DNA of 64,000 bases, from assembly GCA_019358975.1 (NCBI GenBank), contig JAHHIL010000001.1, forward strand, positions 186,001 to 250,000. Direction: 5' to 3'. Positions within the stretch are counted from its first letter, which is position 1, and the number at the start of each line of letters is the position of its first letter. Of the stretch, positions 52,431 through 60,949 are shown one piece after another. The translations under genes and the position numbers were made by a program. The notes under the pieces were generated by a model. That model was not told where the DNA came from. It saw nothing but the letters and a program-made list of their open reading frames with translations, and did not search any database. This stretch comes from Trichocoleus desertorum ATA4-8-CV12. GTDB taxonomy: Bacteria; Cyanobacteriota; Cyanobacteriia; FACHB-46.

Positions 52431-53717
52431 ATGTCGTCCTCGGAGCAACGCTTTTTTCCGCTTCGTCAAATTAGTAGCTACGTATTGGTGGTTGTTCTGA
52501 GCGTTGCTTTAACTTTGGCTGTGCTTTGGACTTTTCCATTGGCTTGGCTTCCCAAGGTTTCAGCGCTGCTCAATCAATCTACGCTGCTCAGCCCAGCAAC
52601 GGTGGAAGAACCTGCCGCTGCGATCGCGCCCAATATCACGCCCAATATCGCGCCTAACATCGTACCTAGCCAAGAAACTAGTCGTAACTTTGTGGCTGCC
52701 GCAGTCAATCGAGTTGGCCCAGCCGTGGTGCGGATCGATACCGATCGCACAATCACAACTCGTCCGGCAGACCCCTTATTTGATGATCCTTTCTTTAGCC
52801 CCTTCTTTGGCGATGGCTACTCACGCGCCCCACAGGAATATCACCAACGCGGTCAGGGCTCGGGCTTCATCATCGATCGCAACGGCATTCTTTTGACCAA
52901 TGCCCATGTGGTGAGTGGAGCAGATACGGTCAGCGTCACGCTCAAAGATGGTCGGACCTTCAAGGGAGAAGTGCGCGGCATTGATGAGCCGTCTGACTTG
53001 GCAGTGGTGAAAATCAACGGCCAAGATCTACCTGTGGCTCCGCTAGGCAACTCTAGCGATGTGCAGGTGGGAGATTGGGCGATCGCAGTCGGCAACCCCT
53101 TAGGTTTGGATAACACCGTCACCTTGGGCATCATTAGCACCCTCAACCGTTCCAGCGCCCAGGTTGGCATTCCAGACAAGCGCCTAGACTTTATCCAAAC
53201 CGACACAGCTATCAATCCTGGCAACTCTGGGGGGCCATTGTTGAGCGATCGCGGTGAAGTGATTGGGATTAATACTGCTATCCGGGCCGATGCTCAAGGT
53301 ATTGGTTTCGCCATTCCCATTGACAAAGCCAAGGCAATCAAAGATGTGCTAATTCGCGGCGGCAAAGTTCCGCATCCTTATATTGGAGTGCGATTGCTTA
53401 CCCTCACCCCAGAACTAGCGAAAGAATCTAACCGTAACCCCAATTCCCCCTTCCCTGTCCCGGAAGTGAATGGCGTTTTGGTAATGCAGGTGATGCCCAA
53501 TAGCCCAGCAGCAGCGGCAGGCTTGCGTCGGGGTGATGTGATTACTGCGGTCGAAGCCAAGTCTGTCAAAACTGCTGAGCAATTGCAGCGGGCAGTCGAA
53601 CAAAGCCGAGTCAATCAGCCTTTGCAATTGCAAACCCAACGGGGAGAACAAACTCAGCAACTGTCCATTCGACCTGGTGATTTACAAGATGTGCCTCGTC
53701 CTAAGCTAGAGCGCTAG
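52431..53717 (+). CDS. HtrA/Deg-family serine protease with one PDZ domain
   Basis: 428 residues from the ATG at 52431, preceded by GGAGGA at six bases. A membrane anchor or signal lies at 15-40, then a linker with repeated PNI units (about 67-79). The protease domain has the triad His159 in TNAHVV, Asp189 in EPSDLAV and Ser266 in [10 protein letters not shown] single PDZ domain follows at about 320-415. It matches the cyanobacterial HhoA/HhoB/HtrA group, which degrades damaged proteins in the periplasm or lumen. Which paralogue this is cannot be told. Confidence 0.93.
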   Translation: MSSSEQRFFPLRQISSYVLVVVLSVALTLAVLWTFPLAWLPKVSALLNQSTLLSPATVEEPAAAIAPNITPNIAPNIVPSQETSRNFVAAAVNRVGPAVVRIDTDRTITTRPADPLFDDPFFSPFFGDGYSRAPQEYHQRGQGSGFIIDRNGILLTNAHVVSGADTVSVTLKDGRTFKGEVRGIDEPSDLAVVKINGQDLPVAPLGNSSDVQVGDWAIAVGNPLGLDNTVTLGIISTLNRSSAQVGIPDKRLDFIQTDTAINPGNSGGPLLSDRGEVIGINTAIRADAQGIGFAIPIDKAKAIKDVLIRGGKVPHPYIGVRLLTLTPELAKESNRNPNSPFPVPEVNGVLVMQVMPNSPAAAAGLRRGDVITAVEAKSVKTAEQLQRAVEQSRVNQPLQLQTQRGEQTQQLSIRPGDLQDVPRPKLER

Positions 53718-53786
53718 TTTTAAGTCCATTCAGCCGTCTGAATTTAAGGCGGCTCCGCTTGATTAATAGCCCTACCGAGTCCTCTG

Positions 53787-54779
53787 ATGCTGGATACCCT
53801 GTTCCGTGCTTACACTCCTTTGCTAATCTGGCCAGGGTTAGGGCTATTGCTCCTGCGGTGGGTACCCAATCGGTTTCCCCGGTTGCTGGGACAAGCGTTG
53901 TATTGGGTCGGAGTCCCTTTACAGCTCTTGGTGCTAGGACGCCAAACCGAGTTGTCCGATCGCGTGGGCTTTATTCCAGCCGTGGCAGTCGGAGTATTAC
54001 TGCTGAGCCTGGTTTTGTCCTTAGTTTGTTGGTGGGGGTTGCAGAAGCAGTTTGAACCAACTCCAGTGGCGATCGCTGACTCCTCTCAGCTCCCCGTTAA
54101 CCTAGTGTCGAGCAATACCCCTGTCTCCCAGCGAGCCACGCTAGGCAGCTTTATTCTGGCGGCAATGTTGGGGAATACAGGCTTTGTTGGCTTAGCCTTG
54201 GCTCAAGTGTTGTTTGGCATAGACGATTTAGGCTGGGCAGTCCTCTTTAGCGTCACCAGCAACGTGGTGGGCAACTATGGCATTGCTGTGTTTATTGCTA
54301 GCTATTTTGGCCATAGTGCGGCCAAGAACCATTGGTGGGTTCAGTTACGGGACGTAGTGACTGTTCCGAGTACTTGGGCCTTTCTCTTAGGATTTAGTAC
54401 TCGCGCGATCGCCCTACCAGAAGCGATCGAAACTGGGCTTAATCAAGCGGTATGGGTTGTGATGGCGAGTGCTTTGTTGCTAGTGGGCTTACGCCTTGGC
54501 TCAATTAAAGGCTGGCGCAGTCTCCAACGTGCTGTTTTGCCCACCCTGCTCAAAGTTTTGATTGTACCTGGGCTGGTGGGGTTAGGGGCGACATGCTTAG
54601 GCATGACAGGCGTACCTCGATTAGTCTTGGTGCTGATGTCTGGGACACCCACGGGGTTGTCAGTGTTGATTCTGGCAGAAGTTTACAATCTCGATCGCGA
54701 ATTGCTCACAGGTAGCATTGCTCTGAGTTTTATCGGGTTGCTGCTAGTACTACCGCTGTGGCTGACTTGGTTTGGTTAA
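53787..54779 (+). CDS. AEC-family membrane transporter
   Basis: A 330-residue protein with about ten hydrophobic helices in the two-half arrangement of the auxin efflux carrier/bile-acid-transporter-like family. The halves are linked by a polar loop near residues 90-120. AMLGNTGFVGLALAQVLFG and TPTGLSVLILAEVYNLDREL are the family-like crossover regions. Substrate is unknown: family members move small organic acids or auxin-like compounds. It begins 69 bases after the HtrA gene and faces the adaptor gene convergently. Confidence 0.85.
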   Translation: MLDTLFRAYTPLLIWPGLGLLLLRWVPNRFPRLLGQALYWVGVPLQLLVLGRQTELSDRVGFIPAVAVGVLLLSLVLSLVCWWGLQKQFEPTPVAIADSSQLPVNLVSSNTPVSQRATLGSFILAAMLGNTGFVGLALAQVLFGIDDLGWAVLFSVTSNVVGNYGIAVFIASYFGHSAAKNHWWVQLRDVVTVPSTWAFLLGFSTRAIALPEAIETGLNQAVWVVMASALLLVGLRLGSIKGWRSLQRAVLPTLLKVLIVPGLVGLGATCLGMTGVPRLVLVLMSGTPTGLSVLILAEVYNLDRELLTGSIALSFIGLLLVLPLWLTWFG

Positions 54780-54802
54780 TTGTTTAGTTGAAACTGCGTT
54801 AG

Positions 54803-56152
54803 TTATGGCTTCTTTTGACCTTTAGGTTTGGTGAAGTCTTCTAGCTTCTTATTTTCTGGCAACTCAACAAACACTTTTTCACCTGCTGCTAACCCTTCCA
54901 ACACTTGAGTTTGGTTGCCAATGGTAGGGCCAATGGTGACAGGCTTAAAGGTGGGTTGATTCTCGGCATCGGTGACTAAGACTCCAGTTTCACCTTCCTT
55001 AGTGACGATCGCGACTGTCGGAACAACCAAGGCTTGATCCAACTGCTTGCCTAGAAAGGTGAGATCGACATTCATGCCCGATCGCAGCTGATCTTTACCC
55101 GTCACCAGAGCCACCCGCACTTGAAAGGAGGTGACATTTTGCTCCTCTACTGCCGCAGGAGCAATCAGGCGAACTTTGCCCTGAAACACTTGATCGGGAA
55201 AAGCATCGGCCACAATTTCTACAGCCTGCCCTTCCGCCACCTGGTTAATATCTACTTCAGGCACCTCAGCTAGTACTTCTAAGCCACTAGCGAGGGCAAC
55301 CACGGAAGTAGAGGTGGCAGAAGAGTTGGTCGAAGCTGAAGTGGTCGGGGTGACGAATGCTCCCTCAGTGGCGTACTTCTGCGTGATGATGCCTGCAAAA
55401 GGAGCTCGCACAGCAGTATCTTCAATCTGAGTTTGCACTGCTTGGACTCGACCCTGGGCCTCCTTGACGCGAGCCTCTGCTACGGCAATGTCTTCTGGGC
55501 GGGAGCCATTTTGTGAATCTTCTAGCCGTCTTCTAGCTTCTCGCACCCCTGCTTGGGCTTGTTCCACGCTGGCTCTAGATCGGTTGGCTTCGCTGATCAC
55601 TTCATCCAGGCGATCGCGAGAAATCGCTCCTTCTGTAGCCAAAGTTTCGTTGCGGCGGACGCGATCGTTCGCGAGAGCTAAGCGGGCTTCTGCTTCGCGC
55701 ACCTGAGCTTCTGCCTGTGACACACTCGCTTGTATCTGACCAATTGCGGCAGTCGTATTGCCCGCTTTTGCCTTAGCCAGATTGGCTTGCGCTTGCGCTA
55801 AATTGGCCTGGGCTTGAGTCAGCTCTGCCTGGAAGGTGCTGTTGTCCATCCGGGCGACCACATCGCCTGCTTCCACGCGATCGCCTTGCTCAACGTACAG
55901 TTCTTTCACAATTCCTGCCGATTTGGGGCTGAGGTTGACGCTTTGAATCGGTACCACCGTGCCATTGGCAGTGATCCGAACCCGCAAATCTTGGGACTGG
56001 ACGGGGATAGTCAACTCGGCAAGATCTTCTCGTGGGGCTGTGGCTCGGTTGATAAGAACCGCAGTCCCTGAAACACCAAGCACTCCAGCCACAATCAGCC
56101 CAATGATCCAGGGGGTAGGTTTTCCAACTTTGCCAATCATGGGAAGTTGCAT
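54803..56152 (-). CDS. HlyD/MFP-family periplasmic adaptor of an efflux system
   Basis: A 449-residue protein with an N-terminal membrane anchor (residues 15-32). Its biotinyl-lipoyl half-motifs (KSAGIVKELYVEQGDRV and DTAVRAPFAGIITQKY) are split by a long coiled coil at about 105-240, rich in Ala-Gln-Ala repeats. Beta-barrel and membrane-proximal domains follow, and the tail is basic (KKLEDFTKPKGQKKP). Such adaptors couple an RND or ABC pump to an outer-membrane channel. No pump gene adjoins it. The GbsR/MarR regulator encoded 173 bases upstream on the same strand probably controls it. Confidence 0.92.
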   Translation of the reverse strand: MQLPMIGKVGKPTPWIIGLIVAGVLGVSGTAVLINRATAPREDLAELTIPVQSQDLRVRITANGTVVPIQSVNLSPKSAGIVKELYVEQGDRVEAGDVVARMDNSTFQAELTQAQANLAQAQANLAKAKAGNTTAAIGQIQASVSQAEAQVREAEARLALANDRVRRNETLATEGAISRDRLDEVISEANRSRASVEQAQAGVREARRRLEDSQNGSRPEDIAVAEARVKEAQGRVQAVQTQIEDTAVRAPFAGIITQKYATEGAFVTPTTSASTNSSATSTSVVALASGLEVLAEVPEVDINQVAEGQAVEIVADAFPDQVFQGKVRLIAPAAVEEQNVTSFQVRVALVTGKDQLRSGMNVDLTFLGKQLDQALVVPTVAIVTKEGETGVLVTDAENQPTFKPVTIGPTIGNQTQVLEGLAAGEKVFVELPENKKLEDFTKPKGQKKP

Positions 56153-56324
56153 GAAGTGCTCCTAAGATTCAGCCGCTCAAAATGAATACAGATGTAATGC
56201 CGTGCCCAACGCAGAGATAGCGAAGATGACAAGGCGAAATATAACGAAGTGTGACATGTTCTAGTCTGACATCGAGGGGGGCTCACTTCATCCCACTAAA
56301 GGGAGTGACGCCCCAGGCTCAGGG

Positions 56325-56819
56325 TTAGGCATCTGGCTGAGCAGGTTGGGTTTTAGTGCATCGTTGCTCCCAGCGTTCCAGCATCTTCGGTAGTTCTTGT
56401 TCGCAGAAGGCGTGCATGTCTCGCATTTCTTCGAGGCGTTGCTGAAGTTCGGTTTCTTGCCCTGCCATCAGTTGTAGACCCCGCTCTGCTAGCTGGCGAA
56501 AGGCAGTCATTTGGGCCACTCGTTGTCTGGTGAGTTGTGACCAGGCATCTGGTTTGATGCGGAAGTAATCCCGGCGCTGACCTGGTAAGCTGATTCGTTC
56601 GATTAAACCGATTTGCATCAATAGACGAGTAATCGTGCTGATTGAGCCTTTGCTGGCTTGTAACACTTCAGCTAATTCACCCGGAGATTGATGCGGTGGG
56701 TCTGAGATCAGCAGCCAACCGAAGATCCGCCCTGCCATCCGTGGTAACCCTACCATCTCGAATAGGATGCCGCTTTCTTCAATAAAGTGCTTCTCTTCAA
56801 ACTGGCGTTGTTCTTTCAC
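56325..56819 (-). CDS. GbsR/MarR-family transcriptional regulator
   Basis: A 164-residue winged-helix protein. FEMVGLPRMAGRIFGWLLIS is the GbsR-type start of the DNA-binding domain. SPGELAEVLQASKGSISTIT is the recognition helix region, and GQRRDYFRI is the wing. A helical dimerisation tail follows. Translation seems to begin at a GTG (56819), because no ATG precedes the conserved domain. It is expected to repress its neighbour, the efflux adaptor gene, in response to a small ligand. Confidence 0.9.
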   Translation of the reverse strand: MKEQRQFEEKHFIEESGILFEMVGLPRMAGRIFGWLLISDPPHQSPGELAEVLQASKGSISTITRLLMQIGLIERISLPGQRRDYFRIKPDAWSQLTRQRVAQMTAFRQLAERGLQLMAGQETELQQRLEEMRDMHAFCEQELPKMLERWEQRCTKTQPAQPDA

Positions 56820-57143
56820 AGGGCAGCGTTGGGCATGAACCAGCGTTAGGTAAGGCTGAGTAATTTCCTGATATTTCTAAGTTAACAAGTTTTTGAATGT
56901 TCAGTAAAGATTGAATCTTTCGGATAAAGAATTGCCTAACTTTTTCTAGTCTAGGCCCAGGATAGCGATCGCACCTCACTCCATCGCTTCATCCAAGGGA
57001 ATGAGTTGACCCAGCCAATTTTTGAGCTAATTTAGTGATGCTTCCGGAAGGTTGGCTCGGTGATACTCCCAACAGCAGTTCGTAAGTGGAAGGAGGATTG
57101 CGGGCAAAATTCTTCTGCTTGCTTTTAATGGCCCTTAAAGTTT
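56820..57143. other. Intergenic region between divergent genes
   Basis: Contains promoters of the GbsR/MarR gene (leftward) and the EndoU-like gene (rightward). I see no further gene or strong structure. A weak open frame at 56797-56979 overlaps the regulator start and is not called. Confidence 0.5.
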
Positions 57144-58259
57144 ATGAAACAACGCACCCGTTGGCTTTCCTTTACCGCTAGTCTGGCTCTGGGATCGGTC
57201 TTGTTTGGTTTGACGCTCAGCCATCCAGCGATCGCTCCAGCCCAAGCTCAAGTGCTCCAACCCGGAACTCTCACTATCACTCAGACTTGTCCAGCTACAC
57301 GCGCCATCAATGGGCCTAATCCTGGCAATATCCGAGTCGCGCAGAATCAGCGCTATGAAGTGATTGGGTTTAATAGCGCCGAGCGGCGATTTGTCTTGAT
57401 CAAAGTCCCCAATGCTACTCCTGAGCGTCGTTGGGTTAGTGTCAACTGCGGTACGTTCCAGGCAGGCTCTTCTGCCAACAGAAATGCCTCAAATAGCAAT
57501 GACCGTGAGGCCAGAACTCGCCCCGCACCTCCTGGCAATACAACACTGCTTCCGTTTTTTGACCAAGCAAACAACTTGGAAGTGCGTCGCTTTCCCGCAG
57601 GTCGGCCAGCGGATATTACGCCACCTACACCCAGCTTGACTGCATTTGACCTAGCCGTGTTGCAAGCTTGCGGCCCCATTGGTAGCACAGTCAATGCCAA
57701 CAGCTTCAAGCAGCTAATGGCTAGTCACCCTGAGGTGTTGCGCCAAATTCAAACTGCTGTAGGAGGTGAACTCCTGCCAAGGCGGAAAACACAAGCAGAA
57801 TTTCTCACTGATCTCACAGCAGCCTGGTCAGATCGAGGTGGGTTTGAGCATATCTTTTGCGGTGAACTAGAAGGCCCCCAGAAAATTGGTGGGTTACACT
57901 TTGTCGGTCGCTATCTACAGTTGCAAAACGAGAAGATGGGGGGCCGCTTAGTGAACAATCTCAACCGTGAAGAAGTAGAGCCTGGAGTGCTTTATACCTT
58001 GGGAGTGGTAATCAAGCGAGGCAACCAAACTTGGACTGATACCCTCAAAGGCTACCCCTTGATCAGCAACGCCGAAGAAATGTTGTTGGATGCGACCAAA
58101 GCCTTGAAAGCGCAAGGCAATGGTCAGGGAGCCTGCTTATATCGAGTGCAAGACCAACCCACAGGCAAGTCTTACCAAGCGGTATTTGTCAAAGACCGCA
58201 ATGCGATCGTCACCTTTTATCCAGATGCCACACCCAGCGGCAAGCCTTGTCGTCGCTAG
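57144..58259 (+). CDS. Secreted EndoU-like nuclease domain protein
   Basis: A 371-residue protein. A signal peptide (about 1-35, ending PAQAQ) is followed by a small beta-rich domain (about 40-105) with two Cys. A polar linker and then an EndoU-like domain (about 165-371) follow. GGFEHIFCGELEG with His at about 236 and IGGLHFVGRYLQL with His at about 252 match the two catalytic His of EndoU. The tail AVFVKDRNAIVTFYPD likely contains the family Lys and Tyr/Thr. EndoU enzymes are RNases that cut at uridines, and some are bacterial toxins. No dedicated immunity gene is visible next to it. Its role may be extracellular RNA breakdown. Confidence 0.75.
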   Translation: MKQRTRWLSFTASLALGSVLFGLTLSHPAIAPAQAQVLQPGTLTITQTCPATRAINGPNPGNIRVAQNQRYEVIGFNSAERRFVLIKVPNATPERRWVSVNCGTFQAGSSANRNASNSNDREARTRPAPPGNTTLLPFFDQANNLEVRRFPAGRPADITPPTPSLTAFDLAVLQACGPIGSTVNANSFKQLMASHPEVLRQIQTAVGGELLPRRKTQAEFLTDLTAAWSDRGGFEHIFCGELEGPQKIGGLHFVGRYLQLQNEKMGGRLVNNLNREEVEPGVLYTLGVVIKRGNQTWTDTLKGYPLISNAEEMLLDATKALKAQGNGQGACLYRVQDQPTGKSYQAVFVKDRNAIVTFYPDATPSGKPCRR

Positions 58260-58290
58260 GGTTTAGGTGAGCAGATCCGATCGTCTCAAC

Positions 58291-59037
58291 TTAGTTTCTC
58301 AAGGTGCGGAGCATCTTTTCCGCTTGCCCTACAAAGTGGCGATTTTTGCGGTAGTGGTAAGGCGGTGCTCCTCGCACTTTCATAATCAGTTTTTCCAAGT
58401 ACTCCCGTGCTGCTGGAATATTTCCCTGCTTTTGTTGGATTTTAGCCATCAGCACATAAGCTTCCGGTGTGCCCCAGTTTCGTAGGTGGGATTCTAAGTG
58501 GCTTTGGGCTACTTCATGTTCTGCCAGTTCAAACAGAACCCGTCCGTAAGCTAGAGAAGCATCTCCATACTTATGTTCTGGATCAACCTGAATGAGTTTT
58601 TCTAGATAGTCTTTAGCAACTGTAAAGTCTTTGTTGCGGATGGCCAAAGATGCTGCTCCCCAGAGGGCTTGAGGGTTGTTTGGCTCTTGCGCGATCGCTT
58701 GCTGGTAGGCTTGTGCGGCTTTGTCAAAATCGCCAATTTCACAGCGGATGTTGCCTAGGGTGACGAGCTGATGAGCTTTGCCGATATTCATGGCAGCGGC
58801 TTCAGCTTGCCACAGTTGATCTTTACGAGTCCAACGGTTTAAGAAGCTGGGCAGTGGAAAAGAGGCACGGGGTAGCCAGCGAGCAATAAAGTAGACAAAA
58901 GCGCCAGGAAAGTTGAGAAAGATCAAGAGCCAGAGCCAAGTTTGGCGATCGCGCTCATACTGGACGCAGTCGTAAATCATCCAAATCCAGAAAGCAGTTG
59001 TGAATAAACCAACAGGCCCTAATATCTGTGTAAACAT
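58291..59037 (-). CDS. Membrane-anchored TPR protein
   Basis: A 248-residue protein. Two N-terminal hydrophobic segments (about 8-26 and 33-52) with IYDCVQYERDRQTWLWLL resemble the PLDc_N anchor. Residues 95-235 form about four TPR units, such as LGNIRCEIGDFDKAAQAYQQ and YVLMAKIQQKQGNIPAAREY. It probably acts as a membrane-bound protein-interaction scaffold, as in several cyanobacterial assembly factors. It converges with the EndoU-like gene. Partner unknown. Confidence 0.85.
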   Translation of the reverse strand: MFTQILGPVGLFTTAFWIWMIYDCVQYERDRQTWLWLLIFLNFPGAFVYFIARWLPRASFPLPSFLNRWTRKDQLWQAEAAAMNIGKAHQLVTLGNIRCEIGDFDKAAQAYQQAIAQEPNNPQALWGAASLAIRNKDFTVAKDYLEKLIQVDPEHKYGDASLAYGRVLFELAEHEVAQSHLESHLRNWGTPEAYVLMAKIQQKQGNIPAAREYLEKLIMKVRGAPPYHYRKNRHFVGQAEKMLRTLRN

Positions 59038-59181
59038 TCCAACGACTGCCCCCTTCTGGAAAGATTTATCTTATTTTTCCCAGTCAGGTTTTACCTACAA
59101 CAAATTTTGCTTCTGGTTCGGAAGCCAAGGGCGAAAAATTCAAGGGGCAGCCTATTACCCACCAGTGATTAAAAATTGTAG

Positions 59182-59247
59182 GGGTTTAGCATTTGGATCA
59201 AGATCTAGGAAACCAAACCGCTGATGGCTGCTCCAAATGCTAAACCC
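59182..59247. repeat. 66-bp element with perfect 16-bp terminal inverted repeats
   Basis: GGGTTTAGCATTTGGA at 59182-59197 and TCCAAATGCTAAACCC at 59232-59247 are exact reverse complements around a 34-base interior. The element encodes nothing and has no T-run. It lies in the gap between the TPR gene and a convergently placed M16 gene terminus, 46 bases before a second element of the same plan. Confidence 0.85.
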
Positions 59248-59293
59248 TTTTGGAATACAAAGTTAGCAGTGTCCAAAGTAATTCCTTTGCACT

Positions 59294-59358
59294 GGGTAAA
59301 GCATTCAGATTGAGCTTGATGGTCTTTGCTGCTATCTCAACTGCCGAATGCTTTACCC
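59294..59358. repeat. 65-bp element with perfect 13-bp terminal inverted repeats
   Basis: GGGTAAAGCATTC (59294-59306) and GAATGCTTTACCC (59346-59358) are exact reverse complements. TTGAG (59311-59315) and CTCAA (59336-59340) extend the fold. Its ends resemble those of the neighbouring 66-bp element (GGGT-A/T-AGCATT) while the interiors differ. It ends 17 bases before the stop of the M16 gene. Confidence 0.85.
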
Positions 59359-59374
59359 CTACCGATCATTCTGT

Positions 59375-60889
59375 TTATGTGCGGCTTGTGGCTTGGGGTT
59401 CTGGAATGGTGATGTCTACAGGAGTAACTTTGACCTTGGGACCTAGACTGGTCAGAGGTGGCGCGATCGCTTTGGCGTTGCCCACGACTAGCGTCACAAT
59501 ATTCTCTGGTTTGAGATACGTCCGCGCCACTTGCTGTACATCTGCAACGGTGGTTGCTTCCACGCCTTGCTGATAGCGAAAGATGAAGTCGGCTGGGTAG
59601 CCGTAGTATTCATACCGCATGAGCCGCCCTAGGGTTTGCGCTGGATCTTCGAAGTTGAACACAAAAGAGTTCAGCACCGAGTCTTTGGCATAAGCTAGCT
59701 CTGCCGATGATATAGGGGTGGTGCGAATGCGTTCGATCTCCGCGAATACAGAGCGAATAAACGGGACAGTAGCATCGGATCGCGTTTGCCCCCCGGCGAT
59801 AAACACACCCGGGTAATCGTGCCGCGCGCTCCAAGCCGAATATACCGAATAAGCTAAGCCTTGACGCGATCGCACTTGGTTGAACAAGCGTCCACCGAAG
59901 CCATTGAGCACTCCATCCATCACTGTGAGGGCTGGGTAGTCGGGGTTATTGAATTGACCGCCCAAATGACCTACTTGGACGTAACTTTGGGTCAATTGGG
60001 GTTGATCGACTAGGAAGACACCGCTCTGATTCGCTTGCGTGACGGTTGGTAAGGTAGGCGAGATGGGTTTAGTGGGTTTCCAGTCGCCAAACTTTGCTTG
60101 GATCAGCGATCGCATTTTCTGGCTGTCGAAGTCCCCCACAATCCCCAAAATCATGTGGTTGGGGTGGAAATAGGTTTGGTAGAACTTGACCACATCATCC
60201 CGTGAAATATTGTCGAGAGTGGCGTACTCTACAATGCGGGCGTAGGGACTGGTTTCTCCATAAAGTAGCCGCCTAAACTCGCGTCCTGCAATATCATCTG
60301 GGCTGTCATTGCGACGAGCGATGCCGCCTGTGGTCTGAGTTTTAGCTAAGTCTAGTTTTTCTGGTGCGAAGGCGGGTTGGCGAATCACCTCTGCAAACAA
60401 GCCAAACACGTCTCCTAAGTCTTCAGTCAAGGCATTAAAGCTAGCGCTACCTGAGGCGCTACCTATACTGGTTTCTACGGAAGCAGCTCGCTGCTCTAAT
60501 AGTTGGTTGAGTTCATCCGCAGAGCGTTGCTGAGTCCCCCCCGTCCGCAACACAGTTCCGGTCAATCCTGCTAAACCGATTTGATCACCAGGTTCTAAGC
60601 GATCGCCTGTACGAATCAAAGCAGTGCCGCTCACCAGGGGTAACTCATGGTCTTCCATCAAGTACACAATCATGCCGTTCTTGAGCTGAAAGCGGTTGTA
60701 CTTGGGAATTTGAACTTCTGGCAGGGCTGGAAAGGTCAGCTCAGTATAATGCTTGGGGGCGAGAGCTGAAGCAGGAGCAGGCCGCAAAGCCAAAATCAGT
60801 AGCGCTAGGACAGCGAACCCCACCGACAAACGACGCACTAATTTTCTACCCAGCTTTGCCTTGGGCAATGGAAACTGCCGCACGATCAA
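59375..60889 (-). CDS. M16-family protein, probably non-catalytic subunit
   Basis: A 504-residue protein with an N-terminal signal or anchor (about 20-42). It has the M16 fold (FQLKNGMIVYLMEDHELPLV, later RLFNQVRSRQGLAYSVYSAW). Where the zinc motif HxxEH belongs it reads LAGLTGTVLRTGG, so the metal site is absent. Translation appears to start at TTG 60889 with AGGAGG five bases upstream, or at GTG two codons later. It is encoded 60 bases downstream of an M16 gene with intact zinc site, an active/inactive pair like mitochondrial processing peptidase subunits. Confidence 0.9.
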   Translation of the reverse strand: MIVRQFPLPKAKLGRKLVRRLSVGFAVLALLILALRPAPASALAPKHYTELTFPALPEVQIPKYNRFQLKNGMIVYLMEDHELPLVSGTALIRTGDRLEPGDQIGLAGLTGTVLRTGGTQQRSADELNQLLEQRAASVETSIGSASGSASFNALTEDLGDVFGLFAEVIRQPAFAPEKLDLAKTQTTGGIARRNDSPDDIAGREFRRLLYGETSPYARIVEYATLDNISRDDVVKFYQTYFHPNHMILGIVGDFDSQKMRSLIQAKFGDWKPTKPISPTLPTVTQANQSGVFLVDQPQLTQSYVQVGHLGGQFNNPDYPALTVMDGVLNGFGGRLFNQVRSRQGLAYSVYSAWSARHDYPGVFIAGGQTRSDATVPFIRSVFAEIERIRTTPISSAELAYAKDSVLNSFVFNFEDPAQTLGRLMRYEYYGYPADFIFRYQQGVEATTVADVQQVARTYLKPENIVTLVVGNAKAIAPPLTSLGPKVKVTPVDITIPEPQATSRT

Positions 60890-60949
60890 TCGAGCCTCCT
60901 GTGGCTATGCATACTAATGAACATTGAGATAAAAAGGGCCATAGAGTCG

